A stretch of DNA of 64,000 bases. Origin: Alentia gelatinosa. Its lineage: Eukaryota; Annelida; Polychaeta; Phyllodocida; Polynoidae. Positions 1-13,029 of this stretch are shown here, in pieces. Numbering within the stretch: the first letter of the stretch is position 1; each line of letters starts with the position of its first letter. The position numbers and the translations under genes were made by a program. Location: assembly GCA_950022655.1 (NCBI GenBank), contig OX465579.1, positions 74,349,193 to 74,413,192 of the forward strand, read 5' to 3'. The notes under the pieces were generated by a model that was not told the DNA's origin, made no database searches, and saw nothing but the letters and a program-made list of their open reading frames with translations.

Positions 1-3000
1 CTGGGTGGTCTGACACAAAGGTATTTCAGTCATGAAATGAAACTCTTTATGCCTAGCATTTAAATACAAGAGCGAATACTATATATGGTTTAGGAATCTA
101 AAAAAAGAAATATATACATGTACTGCAAAATACGGAAGCTCACCACTCTTCCAGTAGTAGGTTAAAACAGAATCCAATATTCACAAAAATGTTGCATTGA
201 ACAGCTTGAACGTTGATAACACGATAGGTCAATACAAGAAAATGGTAGGTAGATGTTTAATGATATAGAATACTAGATATAAATGATATAGCTAAAAGTA
301 CTTGATATCAATTATATATTACATGAAGAAGTTTATCTATATAAAAAGGTGTCAATTATCATAGATAAAGTAGATTATGGTGTATAGTATTCAGAAAAAC
401 GATACATACCGCGAAAGTGGTCTTATAGACAATATACTTTGGGTTTTCTAATGATCACACCTTTCACCTATATTTTCCCGGGTTCAGAGTAAATTGCTGC
501 ATGTCGGTCTCACACCTCTTTACCTCCCTCACCAAATGCCATCCTTGGTCAACACACACTGGAGAAGTATAGACATGCTGCACCATGCTCTCGCTGATAT
601 ATAGTCATGCTTAGCACGCCATCAGTCTGTCACATTGTTTCATCAAGGTAGCAAAGTCAGCAGTAAGATCTTTTCTTTTTTTACTGTATAGGACCGATTT
701 TATAATAGACATAGAACATACAATCTAGACTTGGAAATACGCTCTGTCTGTCGATGATGTAATACTGTCTCGATATAATTATAATTCATGAACTTGCAAT
801 ATGTTAGACCATTTCAAAGTGAACGCATTAAAGGTGATGGTATGAAATCGTCTAGGGTAATGCAAAAACCCCGTACTTGTAGAGAAATGCATTGATATGC
901 AGATTACGGGCAGTACTAATACACATCGTTGGTCAAAAGGTGCAATAGATAAAGCCCATGGCGATGTGCCATATGTAGTATCTGTTGGAATGTCCATGGG
1001 CACTCTCATAGTATGCCTGCCATCTCATACATCTACATACGAGGAACAGGAGTTAAACGCTGTGTCGTGGTAGTTAGGGCCGAACTATTTTGGATATTCC
1101 TGCCTTATCAATAGGTATATCAAAGTATACCGGTTATTGGACATCGCTGCATAGTCCACGCAATGTATAAATGTTCATGTCCAGCACGACCCATTTCCAA
1201 AACATGTGCAATAACGGATGATTTGTGCAATCTATACATGCTTCCGATGATATTCACTCAGTCTAGAAGTTTTGTATCATGGAGTAACTTTGCAGGAGAT
1301 ATCAAAGAAGAGAGGAGTTAATACATTGCATATTCGTGTGGTATAAATATAGCGTGTTCAAGTGTGTTCCAGGAAGAGGTGGCAGGTCCCCAAGTGACTG
1401 TGAATGGTCTACTGGATGTGCGATCAAGTGTTAGTAGTGCACGAAAAGTGTGATTTCCATATGGTATAACCGGTATTGTTTTGGTAGCCTCACTGACATT
1501 CAGAAATAAACACCAGAAGCAATTAAATATAGCCCAGTATTGTCATTGATGCATATATGGATAAAGAGGGATGCCAGCTACATCCATAACATTGATGACA
1601 TTGATATATATTAAGCAGCGTTAATATGCATTAAACAACTTCTACGCAGGGAATATAACCACCAGGCAAATGTTGCCTAATATGTAAGATATATACCCCC
1701 CAGGCAATTTCCAATTAGTTTTCTTGATTATGGGAAGGGTTAAATACCAATCATAGCCAGAGTTTATTTGAGATTGAACACACAAACACCAGGCCAAATT
1801 TCACGCAGAAGATCACGAAATCATGCCCACGGTCCGCATCAAAATCAATACCGCAAACAATTTTCTTGTTCTTTGCTGAGACCATGCGTTCCATCTGAAT
1901 ACACGTATCATAGCAACACCATATTGACGGTGTCAGAGCCGATTCAGTGTTACAAAAGTAAAGGGAAACCATTTTATTCACAGTAATGATAGAATGTATG
2001 TAAAGAACTTAGATACGAGTCCTCATGTATTTTTTCTTCTATAACCCGTACTTTGCCATATTGTCGGCGGATTCGTGACAATCTCCAAAAACATGCATTG
2101 TGTCTGAACCAGATATATTGGGACGAAAACATAAATTTAGATGGGATTGGATGATTTAGACTGGGCCTTACAAGGACCCCTTTTTCAAACGAATATTTAT
2201 TTTGACAAACCCCGAAATTTGAGAAAAATTAATGACAGGAATGTAATTTACATGCTTTGAAATATTCATCGTACACTATCCCTTATAATTACTGAAATAC
2301 AATTTTATATAAAAAAAATTAAAAAAACCTTCACACGTTAAAATGAAAACATTTTTATCATATCAGGAAGGAAACACAAAAAAATATGTTTCTGATACCT
2401 ATCAATATGATTGTGGAAAGAAATCTCCGACGACTGATACAACTATAACGTAATGGTTAAAACGTATGGCATGCGTCTACTAATTTATATCTAGTTGGTC
2501 GAGAATCAACCTATAATGAGACACAAGCAGAAGTCTAATTTATGTGATGGATACAAGAAAATATCGTGTGTAATAAGAGGCAGATGGCGCTCACTACTGA
2601 TCTCAGATCATAAACTGTTATCCGCTGACAGTTATCCCACCCCACGACCTCTCCCCTGTATCCTTCCGCCGCACTACTTTGTGACGTAAACACACCAAGC
2701 AGCTCCATCCGCTCATTCATCGACCCGTACGATCTCAGTGATCGACATTATGATACTCATAGTAACGTCAGTACACCCTCTAATATCTTTAAGTACCACT
2801 TTACCTGCTACCCATTGTAACTAGCTATAGTCCTGATCAAATTGCCAATTACTACACCGTAAAAGTATTCCCGTAGAATTTGCGTTTTTCCCCTGTCAAC
2901 TGGGGTGCCAGTCATAGTTTACTGCATTGTTTACAGTGTACTTTATCAGCAGTTCCCTTGATCTTCAAACACATTTTTACAACTGAGGAGGTCATGTTAC

Positions 3001-3160
3001 TCGTTCGGATCAGTTCTTCTTAATCCGCCATCAAATGGATAAACTCATTCTTACCCGGTTCAGCATTGGTCGATCGTTCTCAATGCTTGATCACTTTCTC
3101 TCTGACTGAATCTCACCTTGAGTGGGGTAGAGGAGATAGATTGTAGTATTCTATTGATTG
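1..3160. other. AT-rich non-coding stretch
   Basis: I see no exon, RNA gene or repeat array here. The base composition is AT-rich with scattered short A/T runs, for example around 2310-2335. Open frames are at most 76 codons and have no recognisable protein features. A short near-repeat of the phrase CCAGGCAA occurs at about 1661 and 1700. This is most likely intergenic or deep intronic DNA. Confidence 0.5.
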
Positions 3161-3164
3161 AGAG

Positions 3165-3640
3165 ATGATGAACCCCATTCAACCCCCGTCGCATCCCTCA
3201 TCCCTCCGGCCACACAAAGCACCACGGCCAGTTTTACCGTCCCCTTCCCTCGATCACAATAGCACGCATGCGCAGATCGATGGACGCACACTCGACGGGT
3301 TTCCTGAGTTCCCCAGCGTCCCGTTGAGCGGCGCTGATCAAAGGCGTGGGTGGCGATCGACGCGCCGCCTGACGACAGGTTTTGTCAATCAGGAGGAGCT
3401 TGTCGATGACTTATTGGGGGCGTCCAGGCGGTGCCAGTCGATGACTAGTGGCCGGGGACGATTGGCGGGAATGAGGCCGAGGTGGCGGTGATGTATGTGA
3501 GCTGACTGGTCCTTACTGCGGCCACAACTCCATCTCTGGTCGTGGGTGTTAGGGAGGAGGGGGCGGGTCATTCGTATCCTGGCCACGATCTATACCCTGC
3601 CTAATGTCCCCATGACAGGTAGGGACGATTAGGGGAGGGG
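3165..3640. promoter_or_regulatory. CpG-rich island, possible promoter
   Basis: This segment is clearly richer in G+C and CpG than its AT-rich surroundings. It contains an NRF1-like core CGCATGCGC at 3265-3273 and an E2F-type site TTGGCGGGAA at 3462-3471, with further CpG-dense sequence between. In animals such clusters usually mark TATA-less promoters. No first exon with a convincing start and donor can be identified on either side, so the direction is unknown. Open frames that cross it (3165-3491 + and 3389-3586 -) are rich in R, P and S and look like by-products of base composition. Confidence 0.4.
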
Positions 3641-3649
3641 GCACAGATG

Positions 3650-6130
3650 GCACAACGTCAGGTTTGGGTCGTATCTCTATCATCAGGGCAATTTTCCACT
3701 TTTGGTTTGCGTCACCCATTGAAGTTGGAACTCACGATCAGACCATGGTTACTTTACATAGTCTTTGCGGACATAATATTTAGCTTAATCACCAATTTTG
3801 ACATACTGTTGGCTTTGCGAATCCGTTTGACGATATCTGAGAAATTACAGATTTATTTTTGTGATACTTTCTAAAAGTTGAGTTCTGTTTTTCAACCTAG
3901 AGAAACTACAAGACTATTTTCGTGTATATGCAATGGATTACTTAAAATATTCGTATCAATCTTATAATCATCTCATTCCTAGTACATAATAGGAATGTAT
4001 TTGGTTTCATTGAACTGAATTCTCAACGGAATGGTCAATACCTGAACCAGTTTCCTACCTTTGGTAACAGTCTCACAGCCAATTAATGGCTACGACAATT
4101 ATATACTGAGTATGATTTCCTTTTTAAATTTGTCGAAAACCATGTACTCTCTATTTTCCACCAGTCGTCCTGGTTTAAGCCGATAAGCAGTTCTATGAGT
4201 GAACTCTCTTAAACGATTCCGCACCCGATTTGGAAATTCAGCCCCGGGTTGTGATTGCTGGGGGCCATCTGCCGGATCGATGGCTTGGATGGCTCACAGC
4301 GTCAGGCTGGTGGATTGTTCTGGTAATCAGTCTCATTACCAGTTAATCATGACGTACTTAGCTCCATCTGGCCAGCGCACTGCAGTGCGCTTCTAATCGA
4401 CCTGTTACCAGTAGCCTCTATTTACGGCGGTTTAAGTTATCCAGTGTGTTGTTGATGGCTTTCCCGCAGATCCGGTATATCAATGCTGGATCAGAGTGAA
4501 AGTGTCACAGCACGCAATGCGAAGTAAAGGCCTTATCCCTTATTGATGATTCAATACTGCAGCTATTTAACTACACCCATATGCGTCGTAAAATATATCC
4601 AGTCAAATTACTCAAATATGGAGTGTTAGTGTATCAGTTAGAGGGCGCGTATATATAAATACATTCCCAGTAATCCGAGTATAATACATAAAAATAGTTT
4701 CTGAATGTCTTTACCTAAAATCATGGTATGCTATTCTTCAATTGACTTAAGGTTCAACAATATTTCCTGGAAATAGCATCAGATCATGCAATGAAACATT
4801 GTGGTATTTATTCCTATTGGGCAATCAGGGAACGTTCGTCCAGGCACACTTACCAGTGAAAAGGCTCACTTCAATAAAAATCAACGAAATCTTAGGTAGA
4901 TATGAATCATTGCAGATTTACGATAGGTATCAGATAAAACGAAATGGGTTGATCAAAATTGATCAAGGGTATGAGCATCCGTGTATATCCATTTAATTAC
5001 CATTTGTTGTGAGGCTACAAGGGATACCAGTCTATGTCAGTAGATGCTTGTGTCTCAACCTTGAGAACTCCGCCATGTCTATATGTGTATTGTGATCTGT
5101 AATTTCCTGAACGACCAGGCAGGTGATGTGCCAGCCTGGTTTCTTTCTCATTTACAAATATAGATCGGCTCTAGATAGGGGAAAACCTTGTTGAGTTATT
5201 GGTAGTGTTTGCTTAAATGGTACATAATATGGCATACACTCCAGATGTTTGAATAATTTTATCGCATAGTTGGACAACTCGGAGAGTACACACACACGTC
5301 TGAACTCATATGTGTTGCAAGGGTCACTTTAGACATTTTTATTTTGACAATTTTATTCATATGAATATCAATAGATTCTCCTACTTTTAAGCATATTGTA
5401 GCGTTCTGGTCGAGTCTGATGGTATTTACGTATGTAAATGTTGGTAAGGTTTTCACAGAGGAACTCAAAGAGACTTGTGGTAGGTTTGAAATACACCGGC
5501 TAGACTGAAAATCTCAGTCAAATCTGATAACTTTATTTCCAAATCACAGAAAGGGGCGGATCCAGGTGGGAGGGGTTTACGATGGGAACGCGCCTACTGA
5601 TGAGGGAATCCCAGAGGGTCAGTCAACGAATCACAATATGGCAGGTCCTGGGTCCAAAGATCCCAAGGGAGGTCCAGACCCAGTGCTGCGATAGGGATCT
5701 TCCTCAAGTGTGGGCGCGACCATATATCGCGTAGAGTAAAACTTGTGCGGGGCGGTTAGGGGGAGTGGCGCCTAAATGATTGCGCCAGGTTAATCAGTGC
5801 AAACCGTTCTCCAACCCCTAGCACTGTCACTGGGATGGGGATTCTAGATTAAAACATAAGGAGGGCGTTTAATAATCCGAATGAATATCTTGAAAGAGAA
5901 GATAAACCCAGCCTATCCAGTAGGAGGGGCCATCTTGGTTTACGGTTAATTTCGAATAGGACATATAGTAACATAGAGAGAATTAATATATATATTTAAT
6001 AAATTGTATCCACAGAAATATATCAAAATGCCTTCAGATCTTGACAATATGTTGAATTAGTGATTCCCTTCGTGTCTCCCTACTCGTCATTCCCTTTTCC
6101 CCAAGAACCAGGATGAGGCAATTTCATAAT
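3650..6130. other. Non-coding stretch with one perfect palindrome
   Basis: No coding exon is recognised. An 18-bp perfect palindrome AGCGCACTGCAGTGCGCT lies at 4374-4391 inside a locally GC-richer patch (about 4230-4400). From 5545 to 5780 the sequence is G-rich, starting with an AAAGGGGCGGATCCAGG phrase that looks like part of an interspersed repeat, but no matching end was found. Confidence 0.4.
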
Positions 6131-6132
6131 AA

Positions 6133-6377
6133 GGCCCGGCGTCCACCTACTACGATATGGCACCGATATGGTCCACGATGCACCTAATATCGGGGCAGTT
6201 GACCACGTTTCTGCGATCAGACACCGATAAAAACCCAATACACTGTGTGGTGGACTGGCATGTGTAGACATATGTCTACGATTTTGCACCTTCCCGATAT
6301 GTCTCCGATATTTGATTTTTGTTTCGGTGCCATATCAGTAGGTCTAAATTTCTATCGTAGTAGGTTGACGCCAGGCC
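6133..6377. mobile_element. MITE copy A, PIF/Harbinger-like, TAA target duplication
   Basis: The ends are inverted repeats: GGCCCGGCGTCCACCTACTA on the left, and on the right the reverse complement of TAGTAGGTTGACGCCAGGCC. The element is flanked by TAA on both sides (6130-6132 and 6378-6380). The interior holds repeated GATATG/CCGATAT phrases, further palindromic, and no coding capacity. A 3-bp TWA duplication with G-rich ends is typical of PIF/Harbinger-derived non-autonomous elements; the superfamily is inferred from that. Sister copies are at 14855-15093 and 25057-25258. Confidence 0.8.
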
Positions 6378-6380
6378 TAA

Positions 6381-8075
6381 ACCGTCATGTCAACCCTTGG
6401 AATTATACGGTAGTCTAATAAGAAAAGTATCTACATGGCTGGTATGATCGTCAAGCACCCTCAAACGCAATGCTTCGACCGCGCATGCTGCAGGTAATAT
6501 CTACCTGGAGAGCTGCTATATTAAATCTATGTAGTATATGGACTGATGGCTTTTACCGTTATAGCATTCCTGTAGACTGACCCTTTTGGACAGTCATAGA
6601 TTGCTCTTTATATCATTTCCATGTGGCATTCTATATACTCATACTAGGATAGGTTATTGCGGTACCTTGCATTTACATTTATATCATATAAATTGCGTGT
6701 AAATCAATACATCTTATATAGAATAATGACTAGAATTATTACTATCGGTTTAATCATACATGCTCTAATTTCGTACTATAGCTAAGACAGATTGTTTCTT
6801 GTTCTCCCATTATTCTATGATTCTGGTAGTTTTCAAAAGCCATCATCATTTGGTTTGTTTTTCACCTAGAACTATGGGATGGCATTGCCTAGAGTGTCAG
6901 ACCTGGCGCGATCGGCTGCAGCTATTAGTGGCTTTAAAATGAAGCTGACGTTGAGGATTGAGTGGCTTCTGGGTTTTCAGCGCTAAAATGAAATGAAAAC
7001 CTGACAGCATGTCACGTTGTGTGAAGTAGGGAGGACGAATATAATCACTACACTCCCTAATCTTATTCCTAAGAACATTGTCTGTGTTAGGATTACGTGA
7101 GTGAGTTAAATACACGTTCAATCGAGACTTTACAACTATTTACATCGTGCACCCTCGACTGTTGGGTGACAAATTGAACCAATCGATTTCAATTTAGTTT
7201 ACAGCTTGAATTCAGCGCATCGAATTGACTCATTAGAATGATCGACAATGTGATATCCCTAAAATCAATCTATTAGTGGGATAACTAAGGAATTATAATT
7301 GGATCCGTCTGACTTGTATCTAATCAAGTTCCACAGCTTGAAAGCCCCTGAATCTAACGCACATTGAAACCAGTTTGATTGTTAGAGGTACCTGCTACGA
7401 AATGCTGCTGGGTGATTCATCAAGCTTCAATTCAATTGCACTTTTTGGGTGGTATGCATTATCAAAACCCAGTGATTGTCTGTTATTTATTATCTTAAAT
7501 GATTTATTCATAATACATGGATTATTTTGTTTTACATACCATCCCACAGTAGGAAATTGCTTTCAGAATCTGTTTGTCATGACACATTTGCACACTGTGT
7601 AGGTCGTTTCCTTTTATTCATAGTCGATTTAAAAGTATTTCATTTCGCAATATGATGTAACCCTACACATATCCCGAAAAATCATTGAAATCCACCTAGG
7701 ATTGATTGAAAAAACATTCATCAAGACTATTATTTGAAGCCACTGAAGAAAATGCGTTCAGGCATTGTCTTGCCATAGCCTAGCCATGCCTTAGGTCATT
7801 GTCCTGCTGTACTACGGATTTGTCTTAGGGCATTGTCCTGCTGCTAAAGGGTAAATGCCAGTACTACAGATAGGTTACTCTCACTGTACAGTGATTGTAC
7901 TAAGGCTGAGCGGTCTTGTACGGGTTTAGTGTGTTGTTACAGGTCAGCCTAGAGGATTCTTTATTTCCCCCAGGCAGGCCTTGTGCTGGTGCCGTCGGGG
8001 TTTTCTCCTGTAGCCTGTCGCTCTGCCATGTGGACTAAAACGTTCAAATATTGACACAAGGATTGACGCTAGGAG
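6381..8075. other. Non-coding stretch, small local repeat
   Basis: No exon is recognised. Near 7755-7845 the phrase CATTGTCNTGC recurs three times (about 7758, 7797 and 7829), a small decayed tandem repeat. The rest is AT-rich unique-looking sequence. Confidence 0.35.
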
Positions 8076-8079
8076 AGCC

Positions 8080-9560
8080 TGAGACTGTCAGTAGTCTCCC
8101 CGCATCAGAGCGCCTTGGCTACACCCTCTCCATCTATCACGAGACCTCCTGTAAACCCCAGTCCTGTCCACCATAAGCCCTAATATCGCCCCATCGTCAT
8201 AACCGAGGCCACAACCATCATCCGCAGCATACCGCCCTCTGCTACGCCGCCCATGTATGATTACATCATGCCCTCTTCTACACCCTATGTCATCCGCCCT
8301 TATATTGTGTCACGCTAATTGTCACGCCCCTTTCTTATCATTCACAGCACTGCTACAGCCACCATCCCTACAATCAAAGCCATCGTCTCTACTATTATGC
8401 CTTCTGCCATCCGATCTCTACAGGGATTTTCATACCATATTAATCCACACTACTGCACCTGATACCTTCCCCAATACTAGGTCCATCATTAAAACAACCA
8501 TGCCTACCGTTTCATCGTACATTTAAAACTACACTCACCACAGCACGCACCATCTCTACCACTACACACTCAGATATCCAATCTCTATAGGGTGCAGAGG
8601 TATTGATAGTTCTTTTATAAGCTATTAGAAGGCTCAATGCTAATTTCAAGCAGATCGGATTAGAAACGACTGCTATAGCTAAAATACAGGAAATATATTC
8701 ATGTTTTTGAGGTATATAGTAATATATAAACAGTAGACCTGTGTACGTAATTTTCCGGATCCTCACCTGTTTCCCCGGATGTTTAAAACTCGTTCCAAGG
8801 AATTCGTTTTAAACATCCGGCGAAACAGGTTCGGAATCCGAAAAATTACTCCACAGGAATACTGTTTCTATATATTACTCTACCCTTGTAGTCCCATCAC
8901 CACTCTGCGATACTACACCCACCATCCACTTCCACTTTCTTACCAATGGGTAACTAAGACCCCATTGAAAATGTATGGGTCCACAGTAGACCCCTACCCA
9001 TTGCTCATTAGTGGCCATAAACCACACCCATGGTTTAGAGCTCTTCCAAACACATCATCGAATTTCTAAAAATAGAAATTATTATTAATGGTCATCGTTT
9101 ATGAATTACTACAAGGTAGCCTCTCGCGGCTTACGGCCACCCGTCCCAAAAATAATGAATTATTGTCAATGCAAACCATCCCATCTCTATAGCTCGGTAA
9201 TCTTGACCACCACACCCTTTAACAACACCCGACCCACTTCAACACCTAACGTTACACCCCTGCGATCCCTACCCAACCATTCGGCAATACTGCATCCAAC
9301 ATCTACACTACAACACTCTCCACCATCCCATCTCTATATCTAGATAATCCACGCCCCAACATCCTCCGCCCTCGCCCCAAACCTAAATCCCCCTCCACTA
9401 CCACCACAATGTCCACCAACCCATCATTATTGCTCTGTAACCAGCACCACCGAACCCTCTGCTGTCCTCAGTGTCTTCCTATCCCTATTCCCTTGTAACG
9501 TCCCTCACCACCCGGCAATATTACTCTCACCACCACACCACTACACTCCGCACATACTCA
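8080..9560. repeat. Degenerate C-rich repeat region, interrupted by a palindromic MITE
   Basis: The + strand is strongly enriched in C and poor in G, with recurring CACCAC and a longer phrase CCATCYSATCTCTAYA near 8404, 8570, 9177 and 9322. These look like decayed copies of one old minisatellite or array. Open reading frames on the + strand (8257-8526, 8779-9069, 9101-9343) are rich in P, T, S, H and L and are explained by this composition. A palindromic element (8718-8879) splits the region. Confidence 0.5.
8718..8879. mobile_element. Palindromic MITE (long hairpin)
   Basis: The two halves are reverse complements over about 70 bases per arm with a short centre near 8790-8805. The left arm runs AGTAATATATAAACAG, then GTAATTTTCCGGAT, CACCTGTTTC and CCGGATGTTTAAAAC; the right arm mirrors each of these phrases. 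There is no coding capacity. A near-complete inverted repeat of this size in repeat-rich DNA is typical of a MITE; target duplications were not clear, so the superfamily is unassigned. Confidence 0.7.
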
Positions 9561-10185
9561 TCGTAACATTGATCGTCTTGTCAACGTAATCTATTCCGAG
9601 ATCCACTCAAATAATAAAGAGATATACCCACGCAGATAATACTTTCAGCGACATTTCCCCTTAGTCTAAGGGTAGTTGCATGACTCCTTATCAGCTCCGA
9701 TAAAGAGATCGGAAGAAACGTTGATTGATAGCTTTTTATTTGGCACCCCATATCCTAGAGGAAATTCTAATACTGTGGTCCTCTTGTCAGCATCATACTC
9801 TTTTCCTAGAACTGATATCCCCAGACTGATATAATTAAATGGCGGATTAAGAAGAATTTAATACATGGAATTCAAGTAAACGGTTATGCAACTGGATTTT
9901 AATTTGATAATGTTGTAGTTGACGAGCGATCGGCTTGAGCGACTGCTGGTATGTCACAGAATTGATAATGTATTTGATGTGTTTTACAGGATAAATATAT
10001 CATTTAGAGGTGTTGCTATCAAACTTCTGGCTGGAAAGTGCGTTTAAGTAACAGGGAAGCTAGATTACATTACATACACTGTATCATCTTCTATTCAATT
10101 TTCGGACTTAAACATCCTATAAAAAGATTTTACAATTCAAAATAGGAAATAAGAGTTACCCATAGGAACCGACTCCTTTTATTCT
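9560..10185. other. Non-coding AT-rich stretch
   Basis: Nothing recognisable: no splice-flanked open frame, no tandem array and no inverted repeat. Confidence 0.4.
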
Positions 10186-10189
10186 TAGA

Positions 10190-10550
10190 GCCTTGGTAAC
10201 TGAAACCAGAAATCATGGCCCCCTGGGGGCCGTTGTGGGAACTCGGGTAGCAGACGACAATTCGATTTTAGGCCTCGCGCAGCCATGTTTCCCGCCAAAT
10301 CAGCGTCCGAGGCCGCGTTCGCAGACGCCCTTTCTCAGAGACACATCTATCACTTCCTGTCACCTGCGTCCCCTCCTGACCTTTGCACGACCTCTAGAGG
10401 TCGTCCGCTCTCGAGTTGACCTCCCCATAGCCCTGTGCGGCCTCCATGCTTGCCCCAAATCAATGGTGATAAAGTGGCGCAGGAGTGATTCATGGTCGTT
10501 TGGCGCTTCCGGTCGTGGCCAGCGTCCGTGTACCCGTAACAGATAAAACT
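10190..10550. promoter_or_regulatory. CpG-rich island with consensus E2F site
   Basis: This GC- and CpG-rich block stands out from AT-rich flanks. It carries TTTCCCGCCAAA at 10288-10299, a full E2F/DP consensus, and CTTCCGG (ETS-type) near 10507. An 18-bp perfect palindrome ACGACCTCTAGAGGTCGT occupies 10387-10404, and a GGCCCCCTGGGGGCC near-palindrome lies at about 10218. The overlapping open frames (+ 10193-10546; two on the - strand) are probably products of low stop-codon density. A promoter is a reasonable reading, but no first exon was identified. Confidence 0.4.
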
Positions 10551-10734
10551 CCTCATCGATTCTTAAGTCTGAAACTACCAATTAGGCTCAGGGCATAAAT
10601 CTGGAAGTTTTAAGCGTAAATTTAGAATTGTCGTTGAAGACTTCAATAGTGGGTAGGACGTGAAAAACAGATAAGAAACTTCACATCACATGTAAAAAGG
10701 TAGGTGGTTAAATAACCGGGTGAGGACCAAGAGT

Positions 10735-11560
10735 TTTTCCTCAAAACGATTGCTCATGCTTGGGCATCAGCACTCTTGCACATGGGCTCACATTATCTGT
10801 CACTACTCTCCACTGCCTGCGGCTTCCCTCTGGTTACTGCCACCACCTACCACTGTATGTTGACTATGGTCACTAATGAATGCATATCTTCCCCACGTTG
10901 ACCACCTTCCACTATCTGTAGCTTTCCTTTGCTGACTCCCATTACCTATTACTGTATGCCGCCTCACTACACCGACTTCACTACCTACAACTTTATTATC
11001 TACCTAATACGGAGTATCCATAATAAAACTATAGAGAGTTTGTAATTCACCAGGCTGTGATTCCGGGCGGTCGTACTCTCCGGCCTACACAGAGTGGAGA
11101 ATACTGCAGAAGGAGCCCCTTGTACGCAGAATAATGCGTGAGGCAATTGAAATGTGCAATGCCGAATGATAAACATTGTATATTTTCAGATAAACGCGGT
11201 TGTAATCTGCATGATATCCTCGTATTCGTTAAGATATTACTACGCGTCTAGTCCTCGGACATTGCGGCTGCTTTTGTCTGAAACCAGTTAATATTGTGTA
11301 CATGTCCTCAGTTGTTTGTGCTTTTCCTATGCTGCCAACCTTCCACTGTCTGTGACTTCCCTTGTTGACCAATGTTACTTATCACTCGCCTCCTACACTG
11401 ACCTTCACCACCTCCAACTATCCATGGCTTCTCTTTGCTGAACATCACAGCCCTATCACCCGATGTGGCTTCCCTGTACAAGTTTATCTTCCCCGTTGTT
11501 TGTTATTACTGCTGATTGCCTTCACCTACCGCTGTCTACGGCCTCCTTATAAACAAATAA
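10735..11560. repeat. Degenerate minisatellite in two blocks
   Basis: Blocks at 10735-11010 and 11325-11560 share a loosely repeated unit of roughly 50-65 bases. It is built on phrases such as CCACYTNCCACTRTCTGT, GGCTTCCCTYTG and TTGACCACC. Between them, 11011-11325 is unrelated sequence with no recognisable gene, so the array may have been split by an insertion or decayed unevenly. The + frame at 11362-11592 is explained by this repeat. Confidence 0.5.
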
Positions 11561-11625
11561 AGGTAATATTGGGCTCAGTGCGATACATTTAGTGTGTCTC
11601 TATATATAATCAGGTTCATAATTTT

Positions 11626-11814
11626 GACAATTTAGGTTTGTTGCGGTTTCGTGAGGATTTTGAAAACGATACATTTTCAGAAAGCTTAGAACTCCTAGAT
11701 TCAAAAGAAATATGAAAATTGTCAACATCATTTTTTTAAATCTAGGTGTTCTAAGCTTTCAGAAAATATGTAATTTACGAAATCCCCACGAAATCAAATA
11801 AATTCCAAACTGAC
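11626..11814. mobile_element. Palindromic MITE (hairpin element)
   Basis: The left arm reads GACAATTTAGGTTTG, GGTTTCGTGAGGATTT, ATTTTCAGAAAGCTTAGAAC and TCCTAGATT. The right arm carries the reverse complements in mirror order (AAATCTAGGTGTTCTAAGCT, TTTCAGAAAAT, AAATCCCCACGAAATC, CCAAACTGAC). The centre is a short A/T-rich spacer near 11705-11735. There is no coding capacity. The target duplication is unclear, so only a MITE-type assignment is made. Confidence 0.65.
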
Positions 11815-13029
11815 CCTAACTAATAGCTGTGTAGGTTCATTGCCACAGCCAGTAGCAGATGAAAGGTTACTTTTAATGGCTCAAGGCATGGCCTTCTCTC
11901 TGTGGGCCTTACGGATCTGGTTTCAGGACCAACAGACACACACGCCATAAGGGGCCAGCGTGGCATTCCTTGCTATCTCTGGGGACTACTTATCTCTGAA
12001 TTCCTCCGCTTTAACTCAGTAGATCTATAAACTCTGATTAAAGTGGCCTTACTCTCCATAGGTCTGAGCACTACAAGCCTCCCTGACTGACCATATGGAC
12101 CCAGTTCTAGCCCAAATATTAGCTGGAAAGTATGACAAGGGGATACAATTAGCAGGTGGAAGAATAGATGAGTCAGCCCATAGATTTAAGATAGATATGG
12201 TTAGTGATTATTAGTCACTTTCTAACGCACTCCATACTGTATATTGAAATATACATTACTATATACCCATGCCGTATATACTGTAAATACGCACCGTTTC
12301 GGCATATGACGTAAAAATACTGTACGGACCGCTGGTCCGTACACTAAAATACGGACCACCTTGCCATACACGTTTATTAACATATTAACTGCAGAGACTA
12401 AAGGCCTCATTTAGGCTAAAAGAAAAATCATAAGATATTATCATATGTACTTCTAGGCTTATAGAAAGGCGGCTAATTTTGTGGATGGGTTCACCTAGAG
12501 GGCAGCACGGTTTTCGGTAAATGTAGGGCGCGCACGCGTGGATCACGTGGTGCTTGGCATACAGATCAACTCGTGTCCGAATTGATTATAGATGTTAATA
12601 ATGTATATGGGCTTTCTTTTGGACTGGTACGGGTGTACGGCGGCGTTCTGGGGTTGTAGCGGGTATGCGAGGCACGCGAGCGTTCGAATCAGAACTGCGA
12701 CAGCATTGACCTGTTCACAAATGTGCAACTATTCCGTGATCGCCGTTCACAATTGCAACAATGACTCCACCCGTTTGATATTCCTTCTACTAAACACCTT
12801 GGATGGCGAATGGAAAATAGTAATATAAGTGTAGGTAGGCCTACATTCTGTAGCTTAATCGTTGGTTGGCTTTGATTAAGTCCATGAATATGTTTATAAA
12901 TGATTAGACTGACTTTTTTAATAGTAAAGTTGGTTGTTTTCATTCACCGACAGGTGTAAAGATCGACTGGATAACGTTACTAGGTTTGTCGTCCTCAAGT
13001 AAATGAATGAAAATTGAGGATTGAGTTCA
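11815..13029. other. Non-coding stretch with a short perfect hairpin
   Basis: No exon is recognised. At 12322-12342 GTACGGACC and GGTCCGTAC form a perfect 9-bp stem with a 3-base loop, and a third partial copy (TACGGACCACC) follows at about 12350. GC rises slightly at 12510-12740, but no convincing gene start is seen. Confidence 0.35.
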
